Origin: Acidobacteriota bacterium
Lineage (GTDB): Bacteria; Acidobacteriota; Terriglobia; Terriglobales; Acidobacteriaceae
Direction: 5' to 3'
Length of the DNA stretch: 33,810 bases
Assembly (NCBI GenBank): GCA_021799405.1
Contig: JAJZAL010000026.1
Span: forward strand, 1-33,810
The notes below the pieces were generated by a model. It did no database searches. It saw only the letters and a list, made by a program, of their open reading frames with translations, and had not been told where the DNA came from. Made by a program: the position numbers and the translations under genes. Below, one piece after another: positions 1 through 8,065 of the stretch. Every line of letters begins with the position of its first letter. Position 1 is the first letter of the stretch.

Positions 1-123
1 ATCGACCTGGGGCAGCGCCGAGATGGGCAACTGAGTGAACGCCACAATGCCGGCGAGCAGGATGCCGACCATCAACAGTGAAGTTGCCACCGGCCGCAAA
101 ATGAATGGGCGGGACGGACTCAC
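1..123 (-). CDS. RND efflux permease, MdtB/MdtC type (partial, N-terminus only)
   Basis: Only the first 41 codons are in the window. They read as a short cytoplasmic start followed by the first transmembrane helix of an RND transporter. The segment [19 protein letters not shown] and the following [10 protein letters not shown] are the hallmark opening of MdtB/MdtC-like inner-membrane pumps, which export drugs or other amphiphiles using the proton gradient. The start is a GTG at 123-121 that shares four bases (GTGA) with the stop of the upstream adaptor gene, so translation is probably coupled and the two form one operon. The rest of the gene lies beyond the left edge. The family call is firm, but the substrate cannot be told. 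Confidence 0.85.
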   Translation of the reverse strand, partial: MSPSRPFILRPVATSLLMVGILLAGIVAFTQLPISALPQVD

Positions 124-1364
124 GGGGCGTTGCTCTCGCTCGATACAGCCGGCAGATGCATTGTGGTGATACGAACTTCTGATCCGTTGCGCAGTTTCTC
201 AAAGCTGCTGTCGGCCAGTTCGTCGCCAGGCTGCAGTCCCGTGACGGCGGTCAGGCCGTTGTAGGAGACGCCGGTGGTGATGTTGTGCATGACCGCGCGC
301 AGGCCTTTGGGTGTCTTCTGAATGAGAAAAACGAAGGCCGTCTGGCCATTGCGCTGAATCGCAGAATCAGGCACCAGAATCTGACCTTTCAGGGTCTTCA
401 CCAGCAAGCGGGTGTTCACGAACTCGTTGGGATAAAGATCGCCATTGCTGTTATTGAAGGTGCCGCGCAACCGAATGGTGCCGGTGGTGGTGTCGATCTG
501 GTTGTCCAGTGACGTAACCTTGCCGACCCCTATTTCGCGATCATCTTCTTTGTCCCACGCTTCGAGTTTGAGTCCCACTCCGTGATCCGGGCGGGAAAGG
601 ATCTGACTCAGGTCGTCCTCCGAGTATGTGGCGACGACTGTGATCGGATTCATGGTGGTGAGCATGACCAGCGGCGTCGAACTGTTTGCCGTCACGAGAT
701 TGCCGGGATCGACAAGACGAAGGCCGACACGACCGTCCATAGGCGCGACGATGTGGCAAAAGCTGAGCTGAACCTGGTCATACTTGAGGACGCCTTCGTC
801 AAATTTGACCGTGCCTTCATCTTGTACGACGAGCTTTTCCTGATCCTGCAGGGTCTGCAACGGAATGGCGTTGCGCGACCAGGCGTGCTGGTAACGGGCG
901 AGGTCCATCTTTGCTTCGGCCAGAATCCCTTTGTCGCGTTCGAGATTTCCCTCTGCTTGGATGACCTGAGCCGCATAGGGACGGGGATCGATGTCGATGA
1001 GAGGCTGGCCCTTATGGACAAACTCGCCTTCTTCATAGTGGACAGCAGTAATCAGCCCCGTTACTTCGGAGGAGATGGCTACTGTGTGCAGGGCGGTGAC
1101 AGTACCGATGGCATTAAGATAGACGCCAATGTCTCCCCTGGTCGCCTTGGCGACAGTCAGGGTAACAGGGCCACCGAAGCCCATTCTCGCGATCGAGGAG
1201 GTCTTCTTAGTGTGATGAAAAGCGCCATAGAAGACAGCGGCAATCAGAACCAGAAGGATGAGCCAGGGCCAGAGGTTCTTCTTTTTCGGCGGCGCATCAT
1301 CCGGAGCCGAAGGCAAACGATGGTCTGTTGGGACGCTAGAAGAAGTAGTGGTGTGCTCGTCCAT
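120..1364 (-). CDS. RND efflux periplasmic adaptor (MdtA-like membrane fusion protein)
   Basis: This 414-residue HlyD/AcrA-family adaptor links an inner-membrane RND pump to an outer-membrane channel. The N-terminus is a proline- and lysine-rich cytoplasmic tail followed by one membrane anchor at about residues 31-48. The first half of the biotinyl-lipoyl domain follows ([19 protein letters not shown]), then an alpha-helical hairpin around residues 130-195, the second lipoyl half ([20 protein letters not shown]) and beta-barrel and membrane-proximal domains to the end. There is no lipoprotein cysteine, so it is anchored by the helix. It overlaps the downstream permease start by four bases and is divergent from the methyltransferase gene at 1622. 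The start ATG has only a weak GAG upstream. Family assignment is secure. Confidence 0.92.
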   Translation of the reverse strand: MDEHTTTSSSVPTDHRLPSAPDDAPPKKKNLWPWLILLVLIAAVFYGAFHHTKKTSSIARMGFGGPVTLTVAKATRGDIGVYLNAIGTVTALHTVAISSEVTGLITAVHYEEGEFVHKGQPLIDIDPRPYAAQVIQAEGNLERDKGILAEAKMDLARYQHAWSRNAIPLQTLQDQEKLVVQDEGTVKFDEGVLKYDQVQLSFCHIVAPMDGRVGLRLVDPGNLVTANSSTPLVMLTTMNPITVVATYSEDDLSQILSRPDHGVGLKLEAWDKEDDREIGVGKVTSLDNQIDTTTGTIRLRGTFNNSNGDLYPNEFVNTRLLVKTLKGQILVPDSAIQRNGQTAFVFLIQKTPKGLRAVMHNITTGVSYNGLTAVTGLQPGDELADSSFEKLRNGSEVRITTMHLPAVSSESNAP

Positions 1365-1621
1365 AGTCTCGGGGTGCGATGGCCGCAGTTTAATCGTTGT
1401 TGTAATTGTTTGCTGGCAGTTGAGTTTAGCACTGCCGAGGCTGTGATTTCCTGAGTGGCAAGAACCGTCTGGTGGTAATGATTGTCAGTGTTCCGCCTTG
1501 TGTCGATTCCAGATTTGGATGGTTGAGAGACGAATAAAGAGGTTGCGAAGTTTCAAAGCCAGGCTGCCAGAGTGTCTGGCCAGAACGATTCAGTTAACCT
1601 GATGTGACAAGGTGAAAAAAG

Positions 1622-2353
1622 ATGCAAACAGCGGAATCGGGCAAAGTCTATTTGACGGGAGCAGGGCCGGGAGATCCTGACCTGCTCACCGTGCGCGCAC
1701 GCGACCTGCTGGCGACGGCCGACGTGATTTTGCATGACGGGCTGGTCGTGGATGAAATTCTTGAGCTTGCGAGTCCGACCGCACGGGTCGAGAGCGTGGC
1801 CAAGCGAGCGGGCGAGAAAAGCGTGACGCAGCAGGAAATCGAAGAGCGGATGATTCGGGAGGCGCGCGACGGGCAGTCGGTGATTCGGCTGAAAGTCGGT
1901 GATCCCATGCTGTTTGGGCGCGGCGCGGAAGAGATTGGCGCGCTGGAGGCGGCAGGGGTTCCATATGAAGTTGTGCCAGGTGTGACGGCGGCGCTGGCTG
2001 CTGCCGCGGCGCTGGCATGTCCGTTGACGGCACGGGATACCTCGGCAGCGGTAGTGATGCTTTCCGGGCATCGGGCCGGCTCCGGGACAGGGAATGACCG
2101 CTCGCTGGCGCTGCCCGGCGGATTTGCCGAGGCAACGCTGGCGATTTACATGCCGGGCTCCGACTACGCAGGACTGGCAAGCGATTTAACCGAGGGTGGC
2201 GTGGCCGCAGATACTCCCTGCGCGGTGATTTCGCAGTGCAGTCTGCCGGGCCAGCAGGTGATTCGCCTCACGGTCGCCGAGCTTCCAGCGCACTCAGCCC
2301 TGCCGGCACCCGCGCTGGTCATGGTCGGTAAAGTGCTGGAGGCGGCGCGGTAG
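1622..2353 (+). CDS. cobA: Uroporphyrinogen-III C-methyltransferase (SUMT)
   Basis: This 243-residue enzyme transfers two methyl groups from S-adenosylmethionine to uroporphyrinogen III, giving precorrin-2 for siroheme or cobalamin. The glycine-rich SAM-binding start VYLTGAGPGDPDLLT, the LKVGDPMLFGRGAEE block and the VPGVTAALAAAAALACPLT segment are the classic SUMT motifs. Length matches single-domain CobA proteins and not the CysG fusion, so the dehydrogenase/ferrochelatase part must be encoded elsewhere. The ATG follows a purine-rich AAGGTGA ribosome site. It stands alone, divergent from the efflux operon and convergent with the glucosaminidase gene 37 bases downstream. No sulfite or nitrite reductase neighbours are visible that would indicate its pathway. 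Confidence 0.93.
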   Translation: MQTAESGKVYLTGAGPGDPDLLTVRARDLLATADVILHDGLVVDEILELASPTARVESVAKRAGEKSVTQQEIEERMIREARDGQSVIRLKVGDPMLFGRGAEEIGALEAAGVPYEVVPGVTAALAAAAALACPLTARDTSAAVVMLSGHRAGSGTGNDRSLALPGGFAEATLAIYMPGSDYAGLASDLTEGGVAADTPCAVISQCSLPGQQVIRLTVAELPAHSALPAPALVMVGKVLEAAR

Positions 2354-2390
2354 TGGAAGGGGTCGGCCGAGTCGACCTGCGCGGTTCCGC

Positions 2391-2909
2391 TCACGCGACT
2401 GCGGCGCCTTGCAACGACGCGATAGCGCCGGGCGCCGGAGGCGCTGCCAAACGGGCCAGAAGTTCCTTGTGCTCGTCATAAATCAACAAGACCTTGCGGG
2501 CGCGTTCCGGGTCAGTTGACCAGCGCTCGGACACGAGCTGGACGAATTGCTCGGGAGTTGGCGCCTGGAGCGCGTGGGCGTAGTCAGGAAACTCCACGCT
2601 GAGGGCGCGCAGGATCTCCATGCGCCCGGCAAAGGCGGCAGCCCAGTCGGGAAATTTCACCCAGCCGGCGTCGACGGTCACCCAGCGGCCGTGGAAATAC
2701 TCGCGGGTGGGTAGCGCAAGCGTGCCAATACCTTCGGTGCAGCCGCTATCCTGCTTCTGACCGAACAAGTTGTTGGCCTCGCGAGCCAGCAGCGACCGCC
2801 CCCAGCCGGATTCAAGCGCAGCCTCGCAGGCAGCCATCTCGGGGAAAATGTGACCTCCCTGACGAGCGGCGACGACGGCGTGCGTGAGAAATTCAATCTC
2901 CAATGACAT
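2391..2909 (-). CDS. Glucosaminidase-domain protein, FlgJ/LytG-like peptidoglycan hydrolase
   Basis: A 172-residue single-domain protein resembling the N-acetylglucosaminidase domain of FlgJ. Helices around IFPEMAACEAALESGWGRS carry the expected catalytic glutamate (E33), and the segment NNLFGQKQ matches the family NNLFGIK motif. I chose the ATG at 2909 over an upstream in-frame ATG at 3065 because AGGAG lies nine bases before it and the protein homology begins there. No signal peptide and no SH3, LysM or flagellar partner domain is visible. That is unusual for a wall hydrolase and more like a phage endolysin, although no phage genes are nearby. The substrate, peptidoglycan GlcNAc-MurNAc bonds, is inferred from the family. 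Confidence 0.82.
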   Translation of the reverse strand: MSLEIEFLTHAVVAARQGGHIFPEMAACEAALESGWGRSLLAREANNLFGQKQDSGCTEGIGTLALPTREYFHGRWVTVDAGWVKFPDWAAAFAGRMEILRALSVEFPDYAHALQAPTPEQFVQLVSERWSTDPERARKVLLIYDEHKELLARLAAPPAPGAIASLQGAAVA

Positions 2910-3096
2910 GGTGGGTTTCTCCTCTGCGTGCGCGGCCAAACGGCCTTGTACGCGGTGATGGTATCGACGAAGCACAAACGGGATCTCCGCCCGGCACAGT
3001 GGCTTGCGGGTTGATGGGACGGCTTCGACTGTAGGGGTATGGGTTGCAAGTCTTTTTGGAATCAACGAATCGAACTACAGTTAAGAACTTTTGACG

Positions 3097-3190
3097 ACCC
3101 CAACTGTTTTTGCGGGTAAGCTGCTGATTCTATGAGATCGAGTACCCGTTATTGATTTGTAAACCCCAGGTGTTTTTGCGGGCAAAGTAT
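3097..3190. repeat. Two-copy imperfect direct repeat, 66-base period
   Basis: Two copies start at 3097 and 3163. Each begins ACCCCA, then two variable bases, then TGTTTTTGCGGG, then (T/C)AA, and about six bases later TGATT. The spacing between equivalent positions is 66 bases. The order looks like part of a dispersed intergenic element more than a coding repeat. Read on the minus strand, the copies would encode LPAKT-type peptides within a 78-codon open frame, which is not supported as a gene. Copy number elsewhere in the genome cannot be judged from this window. Confidence 0.6.
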
Positions 3191-3418
3191 TGATTTTGTT
3201 GAGCAGGTTCCCATGGAGCGAGTCAGGCTCCGGCCGCACAGGCAAAATGGGCGTTGGTGCCGAGGTCTGCAGATGCCATGTTTCCCGAAATGCGAAGACT
3301 GCAGTTTGAAAACTCACACTGACGTCCCATAAAATGTTGATTTAATGGAGCTTGCAGAATAATTAGTCCAGCAAGTCCTTTAAAATCAACAAATCGTAGA
3401 TCCGGATACCGGTCTTCA

Positions 3419-3452
3419 GAAAAATGAAAAAGCGGCCCCAGCGAAAGGCCGC
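3419..3452 (-). terminator. Intrinsic terminator, minus strand, with no clear gene in front of it
   Basis: On the minus strand a GCGGCC/GGCCGC stem with a nine-base loop (3452-3432) is followed at once by TTTTTCATTTT. This is a textbook Rho-independent terminator. No intact minus-strand gene lies between it and the plus-strand gene starting at 3701, so it either ends an unrecognised small transcript or is the leftover end of a decayed gene. Confidence 0.65.
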
Positions 3453-3470
3453 CTTCCATCGTCTCTAAGA

Positions 3471-3593
3471 TCAGAATACCAATTCAGGGTCTAATTTCCG
3501 GCACATTGCATGGAGGACCGCCAGGTTCGCCGAGGTCCCGCCGAAGAGAATGCCGGTCATCCACGCCGGGAAAATATTTTTGCAAGAATTCAC
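3471..3593 (-). pseudogene. Possible remnant of a PLP-dependent decarboxylase
   Basis: A 40-residue open frame starting with GTG contains GILFGGTSANLAVLHAMCRK. This resembles the GGTEANL..A.R block of group II pyridoxal-phosphate decarboxylases and related aminotransferase-fold enzymes. Nothing else of the roughly 450-residue family can be found around it, and the intrinsic terminator sits 19 bases after its stop, as expected for the surviving tail of a transcription unit. The resemblance is short and judged by eye, so this is a weak call. It could equally be a random frame. Confidence 0.2.
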
Positions 3594-3700
3594 GGCAGCT
3601 TGTACGACTTTTTGCGCATATGCACGTCTTCTTCCTCGATGGCATCTGCGATGCTGAATGAGAAGAACTCGACAGGGACTGAGACTTACTGAAAACGTAG

Positions 3701-4819
3701 ATGACTCAAGAAAAGATGTTGGCCCGGGCGTGCTTTGACAGCAGTCCCTGTTTTCCGCTCCCTAAGCCCGGCCCACGATGGCGCTGGAAGACTCTGCTGG
3801 CCTTGGGCTTTGCGATGACCTGCGGGCTGACGTGTGGCCATTTGCAGGCCCAGGTAACCGGAGCGCCTCCGTCTGCGGCCAGGGCCCAGTCGCTGCCGCA
3901 AGCTCCGTTGAACGCGAGCATCAGCGGTACCGTAACGGACGACCAGGGTGACGTGATTCCTGGGGCGACGGTGACGCTGGCGGGGCCGGACGGGAAGAGA
4001 TCGGCGACAACGGGCGAAGAAGGTGGATTTGCATTCAACGACCTGAGGCCGGGCGGGCCTTACCGGTTGAAAGTGGAATGCCACGGCTGCATTTCGTGGG
4101 CCTCTGATGCCATCACGCTGCGGCCGGGACAGTTTCTGGAGAGGGACGACATTCACCTGCGGCTCTCAGGTGGAACGGTCTCCGTGATTGTCACGCCGAA
4201 GACCGAATTACAGATTGCGACCGAGCAGGTCCATGCAGAAGAGCATCAGCGGGTGCTGGGCGTGGTTCCGAACTTCTACGTCACCTACAGCCGGCATCCG
4301 GTGCCGCTTTCCGCAGGATTGAAATACAAACTGGCCCTAAAAACCCTGACCGACCCGGTGACAGTCTTTGGAGCCGCATTCATGGCCGGGATCGACCAGG
4401 CCGCGGCCACTCCTGACTATGGCGGCGGCATGGAGGGTTATGCCAAGCGCTTTGGGAACGAATACACTACGGGATTTGTGGATTTAATGCTGGGCGGAGC
4501 CGTGTTTCCGGCACTGCTGCACCAGGACCCCAGGTACTTTTACCAGGGGACGGGCACGCGGGGGTCGCGGCTCAGGCATGCGATTGCGAGTGCGTTCCTA
4601 TGCCCCGGCGACAACGGGAAGATGCAGATCAATTACTCAAGCATGGGCGGCGACCTGGCGGCCGGTGCCATTTCGAACCTCTATTACCCGCCCAGCGACC
4701 GCGGCGTAACACCTGTCTTTGTGGGATTCGCCGTCTCCACGGCGGGCCATATTGCAGTCGGAATCATGCAGGAGTTCTTCCTGAACAGGATGACGAGACG
4801 GGAAAAAACCCACAATTAG
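3701..4819 (+). CDS. Secreted carboxypeptidase-regulatory-like domain protein, paralog 1
   Basis: A 372-residue exported protein of unknown function. A signal peptide covers about residues 26-51 (hydrophobic run LLALGFAMTCGLTCG, probable cut after LQA). Residues about 72-155 form a CarboxypepD_reg-like beta-sandwich (ISGTVTDDQGDVIPGATVTL, GGFAFNDLRPGGPYRL) with a conserved VECxGC cysteine pair. The remaining 200 residues match the next gene closely but no enzyme family I know. They include LSAGLKYKLALK, TPDYGGGMEGY, LLHQDPRYFY and a C-terminal EFFLNRMT. The glycine- and aromatic-rich pattern would suit an outer-membrane or periplasmic protein. The start may be this ATG or the one at 3716, which has AAGAAAAG before it. 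Confidence 0.8.
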   Translation: MTQEKMLARACFDSSPCFPLPKPGPRWRWKTLLALGFAMTCGLTCGHLQAQVTGAPPSAARAQSLPQAPLNASISGTVTDDQGDVIPGATVTLAGPDGKRSATTGEEGGFAFNDLRPGGPYRLKVECHGCISWASDAITLRPGQFLERDDIHLRLSGGTVSVIVTPKTELQIATEQVHAEEHQRVLGVVPNFYVTYSRHPVPLSAGLKYKLALKTLTDPVTVFGAAFMAGIDQAAATPDYGGGMEGYAKRFGNEYTTGFVDLMLGGAVFPALLHQDPRYFYQGTGTRGSRLRHAIASAFLCPGDNGKMQINYSSMGGDLAAGAISNLYYPPSDRGVTPVFVGFAVSTAGHIAVGIMQEFFLNRMTRREKTHN

Positions 4820-5153
4820 AGCAATTCCGAGTTTGCCATCTCCCAGGCGTATCTTCAGGGTTGTTACTTCCTTCCGTTCGAATTGACCAGAAGGTTGCGG
4901 CTTTGAGATACAGTCTTCCTGGAGCCGCTCCCCTCCCGCAAGCAGCATGCCTGAAAACTCCCGGCAACTCTCACCTTAACCTCCCACCGGTACCCGGACA
5001 TGCCTGCTAATCCAACTGCTTCCTAGAATTGATGATTGGATGAATTCAATTTGGCGACCTCAACCGTCAAGGCTTCAAAAGAATTCACACATTCCTGTGA
5101 TGTGTTCACAATATTGCGCATCTTTCCTATGTTGGCTACGCAGGGCGGAAGAT
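4820..5153. other. Spacer between the tandem paralogs
   Basis: About 330 bases between the stop of the first paralog and the preferred start of the second. I see no gene, strong terminator or clear promoter here. Short open frames that run through it on both strands lack any recognisable protein pattern. A more distant in-frame ATG for the second paralog lies at 5040, but the protein encoded from there has no counterpart in the first paralog. Confidence 0.6.
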
Positions 5154-6269
5154 ATGAACTTGTCGCGGCGATGTTCTCAGGGATGGTCCCGTCTTCTTGT
5201 TTGCGAATCGAACGAACGTCGCAATCGTGGATTCTTATTGATTATTGCGGCGATGGCCTGGCTGCTGTGCACCGGACTCGAGTATAGCCAAGCGGGAGCT
5301 GTCGAAAGGGAGGCTCCCCTTAATTCACAGGCGCATTCGCTGCTGGCAGACGAGTTGGGCGCAGGTATTAGCGGCACGGTGTTAGACGAGCAGGGCGACG
5401 TGGTTCCCTGGGCGAGAGTGACATTGCTGGGGCCCGAAGGGCAAAAGACAGTGACAACCAACAGGGTAGGCAAATTCACTCTCAAGGACCTGAAGCCGGG
5501 CGGCCCCTATCGCCTGACAGTGGAGTGTTCCGGTTGCGTTCCGTGGACCTCCGATGCAATCACGCTGCAGCCAGGCCACTTATTGACAGGCTACGATGTT
5601 CACCTGCGAGCCTCAGGGGGAATAGTCTCAGCGGGGATGGCGCCAAAGACGGAATTGCTGATTGCGACCGCACAGATGCACGAGGAAGAACAGCAGCGAG
5701 TGTTGGACGTATTTCCAAATTTTTATGTGACCTATAACCCGCAGACCGTTCCCCTGTCCGCGGGCATGAAGTATAAGCTGGCGTTGAGAAATGCGCTCGA
5801 CCCCATGACCTTTGTAGGAGCAGCATTTCTTGCCGCGATATACCAGGCAGGAGGAACTCCCGATTACGGTGGCGGCGTTGAGGGCTATGGCAAGCGCGTG
5901 GGCGACGAGTACGCGAGCGATTTTGCGGATGTGATGGTAGGCGGCGCTGTGCTGCCGGCGCTTCTGCATCAGGATCCCCGGTATTTCTACAAAGGCACGG
6001 GCACAAAACGGGCACGGCTGATGTATGCGATCAGAAGCGCGTTCCTATGCCGCGGCGACAACGGGAAGACACAGATGAACTATTCCGGCATCGGCGGGGA
6101 TCTGGCAGCGGGAGCTTTGCCGAATCTTTATCTTCCGGACGAAGATCGCGGAGTTGGTACGACATTTGAAGGATTTGGCATTTTCACGGCTAGCCGCATT
6201 ACCGTAAATGTTCTGCAGGAGTTTTTCCTGAACAGGATGACCAGCCGTGGGCATCACAAGCGGCACTGA
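5154..6269 (+). CDS. Secreted carboxypeptidase-regulatory-like domain protein, paralog 2
   Basis: A 371-residue paralog of the preceding gene, more than half identical by eye over the mature part, with no large gaps. The order is the same: a signal helix (FLLIIAAMAWLLCTGLEYSQA), a CarboxypepD_reg-like domain from ISGTVLDEQGDVV, the VECSGC cysteine pair, then the conserved block with LSAGMKYKLALR, TPDYGGGVEGY, LLHQDPRYFY and EFFLNRMTSR. I chose the ATG at 5154 because it gives almost exactly the length of paralog 1 and has GGGCGGAAG just upstream. The frame stays open to an ATG at 5040. The pair clearly arose by tandem duplication. Function is unknown, and placement outside the inner membrane is inferred from the signal. 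Confidence 0.8.
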   Translation: MNLSRRCSQGWSRLLVCESNERRNRGFLLIIAAMAWLLCTGLEYSQAGAVEREAPLNSQAHSLLADELGAGISGTVLDEQGDVVPWARVTLLGPEGQKTVTTNRVGKFTLKDLKPGGPYRLTVECSGCVPWTSDAITLQPGHLLTGYDVHLRASGGIVSAGMAPKTELLIATAQMHEEEQQRVLDVFPNFYVTYNPQTVPLSAGMKYKLALRNALDPMTFVGAAFLAAIYQAGGTPDYGGGVEGYGKRVGDEYASDFADVMVGGAVLPALLHQDPRYFYKGTGTKRARLMYAIRSAFLCRGDNGKTQMNYSGIGGDLAAGALPNLYLPDEDRGVGTTFEGFGIFTASRITVNVLQEFFLNRMTSRGHHKRH

Positions 6270-6322
6270 GCTCCATTTGAGCAGGAAGATTTGGGCCTCA
6301 CTGCAGCGCCGAGGCTCGGAGC

Positions 6323-6973
6323 TTACTCGTCCACCAGATTCGATGAGGCGGCGTGCAGCGAGAGCGCGACACGGTTATCGACGCCGACTTTTGACATCAG
6401 CTTCTTGATGTAGGCCTTGACGGTGCGCTCTTCGATGCCGAGGGTCTCTGCGATTTCGCGGTTGGAGCGGGCGGCGACCAGCAGGCGCAGGACCTGCTGC
6501 TCGCGCTCGGTGAAATGGTTGTTGTGGCGGCGAACCGGCTTGGTGGAGAACTGCAGCATGCGATCGACAAAAAGAGACAGCACGCGGCGCGGCGCCCAGA
6601 TGGAGCCGCTGAGGACGATGTCGATGGCCTGCAGGAGTTGCTCAGGCTGAGTCGTTTCTTCCACGTAGCCCTTGGCGCCGACGGCAATGGCGTCGATGAT
6701 GGTCTCATCGTCGCGAAGGGAGCCGACGACGATGAGCTTGAGGTCGGGTCGTTCGACACGCAGGCAGGACATCCGCCCAAAAGAAGGCGGCGTGGGCAGG
6801 CCAAACAGGACGAGGCCAATGGATTTGTCTGCCAGAACCTCGTTGATCTTCACCACGCGCACAACAATCTGCGGCTCCGTTTCCAGAATGGACCGCAGAC
6901 CTGTGATACGCAACGGCTCAAAGTTAACGAGGCCGACAGTGAGTACTTCACCGCTTTTCAGATTTAAAGGCAT
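6323..6973 (-). CDS. LuxR-type response regulator with a degenerate (pseudo-)receiver domain
   Basis: A 216-residue NarL/FixJ-architecture regulator. Residues 153-210 form a LuxR helix-turn-helix (FTEREQQVLRLLVAARSNRE, then IAETLGIEERTVKAYIKKL), so DNA binding is expected. Residues 10-125 fold like a receiver, but the key residues are missing. The acidic pair is replaced in LVNFEP (N17, F18). The phospho-acceptor position in VLFGLP (about residue 56) is a leucine. The switch threonine/serine region reads VVGS, and the conserved lysine in GAKGYVEE is glutamate (E106). It is therefore unlikely to be controlled by aspartate phosphorylation. It starts 11 bases after the dcd stop, so the two may be co-transcribed. 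No histidine kinase is nearby. Confidence 0.88.
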   Translation of the reverse strand: MPLNLKSGEVLTVGLVNFEPLRITGLRSILETEPQIVVRVVKINEVLADKSIGLVLFGLPTPPSFGRMSCLRVERPDLKLIVVGSLRDDETIIDAIAVGAKGYVEETTQPEQLLQAIDIVLSGSIWAPRRVLSLFVDRMLQFSTKPVRRHNNHFTEREQQVLRLLVAARSNREIAETLGIEERTVKAYIKKLMSKVGVDNRVALSLHAASSNLVDE

Positions 6974-6984
6974 TTCATATGAGG

Positions 6985-7536
6985 TTATAACTTGGGCAAA
7001 ACAATGCCCTGCTGCTTCTGATACTTCCCTTTCCTATCAGCGTAACTGATTTCACAAGGTTCGTCGCCCCGGAAGAAAAGTATCTGGCAGAGACCCTCAT
7101 TGGCATAGACGCGCGCAGGTAGCGGAGTGGTGTTCGAAATTTCCAAAGTTACATAACCTTCCCACTCCGGCTCGAAGGGAGTAACGTTGACGATGATGCC
7201 GCAACGGGCATAAGTCGACTTACCAACGCAGATAGTGAGCACGTTGCGCGGGATACGAAAGTACTCAATCGAGCGAGCGAGAGCAAAACTGTTGGGCGGA
7301 ACGATGACAGAATCGGCCTCGACGGAGACGAAGGAGCGCTCATCGAAGTTCTTGGGATCGATGATGGCGCTGTTGACGTTGGTAAAGATTTTGAACTCGT
7401 TTGAGACACGAAGGTCATAGCCGTAGGAAGACAGGCCGTAGGAGATGACGCCCTCGCGAACCTGCTTTTCACTGAACGGCTCGATCATGCCCTGGAGGGC
7501 CTGCTCACGAATCCAACGATCATTCTGGATAGACAT
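6985..7536 (-). CDS. dcd: dCTP deaminase
   Basis: A 183-residue trimeric-type dCTP deaminase that converts dCTP to dUTP as a source of dTTP. Diagnostic stretches are [11 protein letters not shown] near the N-terminus, the KSTYARCGI segment, and [18 protein letters not shown], which holds the catalytic glutamate. Length agrees with the family (about 180-195). I chose the ATG at 7536 because GGGAG lies four bases upstream and the usual N-terminal sequence begins there. The reading frame continues 29 codons further upstream without a ribosome site or homology. Whether it also hydrolyses dUTP, like the bifunctional members, cannot be decided by eye. The downstream neighbour is the LuxR-type regulator. 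Confidence 0.93.
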   Translation of the reverse strand: MSIQNDRWIREQALQGMIEPFSEKQVREGVISYGLSSYGYDLRVSNEFKIFTNVNSAIIDPKNFDERSFVSVEADSVIVPPNSFALARSIEYFRIPRNVLTICVGKSTYARCGIIVNVTPFEPEWEGYVTLEISNTTPLPARVYANEGLCQILFFRGDEPCEISYADRKGKYQKQQGIVLPKL

Positions 7537-7792
7537 ACTGCTCCCGGCGCCGCAAAAAATGCGGCCGATGAATAGAAAATGGCCTAAAAGCTGCATCTTA
7601 CGGGAGTGACAACGCCTTGACAATGCTGTGGAATATTTCCAGGGCGTGTTTCAGGGAATGAGTCCGAGCGCAACGGAAGTGGAATCCATTTTGTTACCGG
7701 TGACCCCAGCTTTCCTGCGCAGGACCTTCAGTTTTCTTGACACACGCGATAGCATCGAGTCAGGCGGAGATTAGAACCCTCGAGGTGCTGCA

Positions 7793-8065
7793 TTGATCAA
7801 GCAGGACATTATTCATCATGTGATTGAACGTACCGGCCTGCCGCGCAACAAGGCCGAGCATGCCGTGGATACGGTCTTTGAGAGCCTGAAGCATGCACTG
7901 GCCGAGGGACAGCGGATTGAGCTGCGCGGTTTCGGAGTATTCAACGTGCGGCCACGCAAGACCGGGATTGGGCGAAACCCGCGCACTGGAACCGAGGTTT
8001 CGATTGCACCGGGCCGTGCGGTGCGCTTCAAGCCGGGTAAGGATCTGCATATTCTGGACTCGTAG
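7793..8065 (+). CDS. HU/IHF-family DNA-binding protein
   Basis: A 90-residue histone-like protein that bends and compacts DNA as a dimer. The helical N-terminus (IKQDIIHHVIERTGLPRNKA), the core IELRGFGVFNVRPRKTG and the arm tip RNPRTGTEVSI with its intercalating proline are all present, as is the C-terminal AVRFKPGKDL. The start is a TTG. An in-frame stop at 7772 excludes any longer form, and GAGG precedes the TTG. By eye it is as close to IHF subunits as to HU, so I do not choose. A TTGACA at 7737-7742 could be a -35 element, but no fitting -10 is seen. Confidence 0.92.
   Translation: MIKQDIIHHVIERTGLPRNKAEHAVDTVFESLKHALAEGQRIELRGFGVFNVRPRKTGIGRNPRTGTEVSIAPGRAVRFKPGKDLHILDS

Larger units (their letters stand above)
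2910..3700. other. Gene-poor stretch with direct repeats, orphan terminator and a possible remnant
   Basis: About 790 bases lack a convincing intact gene. From left to right it holds the glucosaminidase upstream region, a two-copy direct repeat (3097-3190), AT-richer sequence with several TTGATTT-like words, a minus-strand intrinsic terminator (about 3419-3452), and a short minus-strand reading frame (3471-3593) resembling part of a PLP-dependent decarboxylase. Short open frames on both strands (for example 3081-3317 minus and 3510-3692 plus) show no family similarity I recognise and are not called. The base composition is visibly less GC-rich than the flanking genes. Confidence 0.7.

Noticed and set aside
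3081..3317. 78-codon minus-strand frame through the direct repeats
   Set aside because: Its apparent LPAKT peptide repeats come from the DNA repeats, and there is no ribosome site or family match. Better explained as a non-coding repeat.
3510..3692. 60-codon plus-strand frame before paralog 1
   Set aside because: No ribosome site, no motif and a random-looking composition.
7737..7742. TTGACA as a -35 element for the HU/IHF gene
   Set aside because: No acceptable -10 sequence lies 16-18 bases downstream.
7658..7774. 38-codon frame before the HU/IHF gene, in the same frame but ended by a stop
   Set aside because: A possible leader peptide, but AGGGA touches the ATG with no proper spacing, and the peptide shows no bias that would suggest attenuation.
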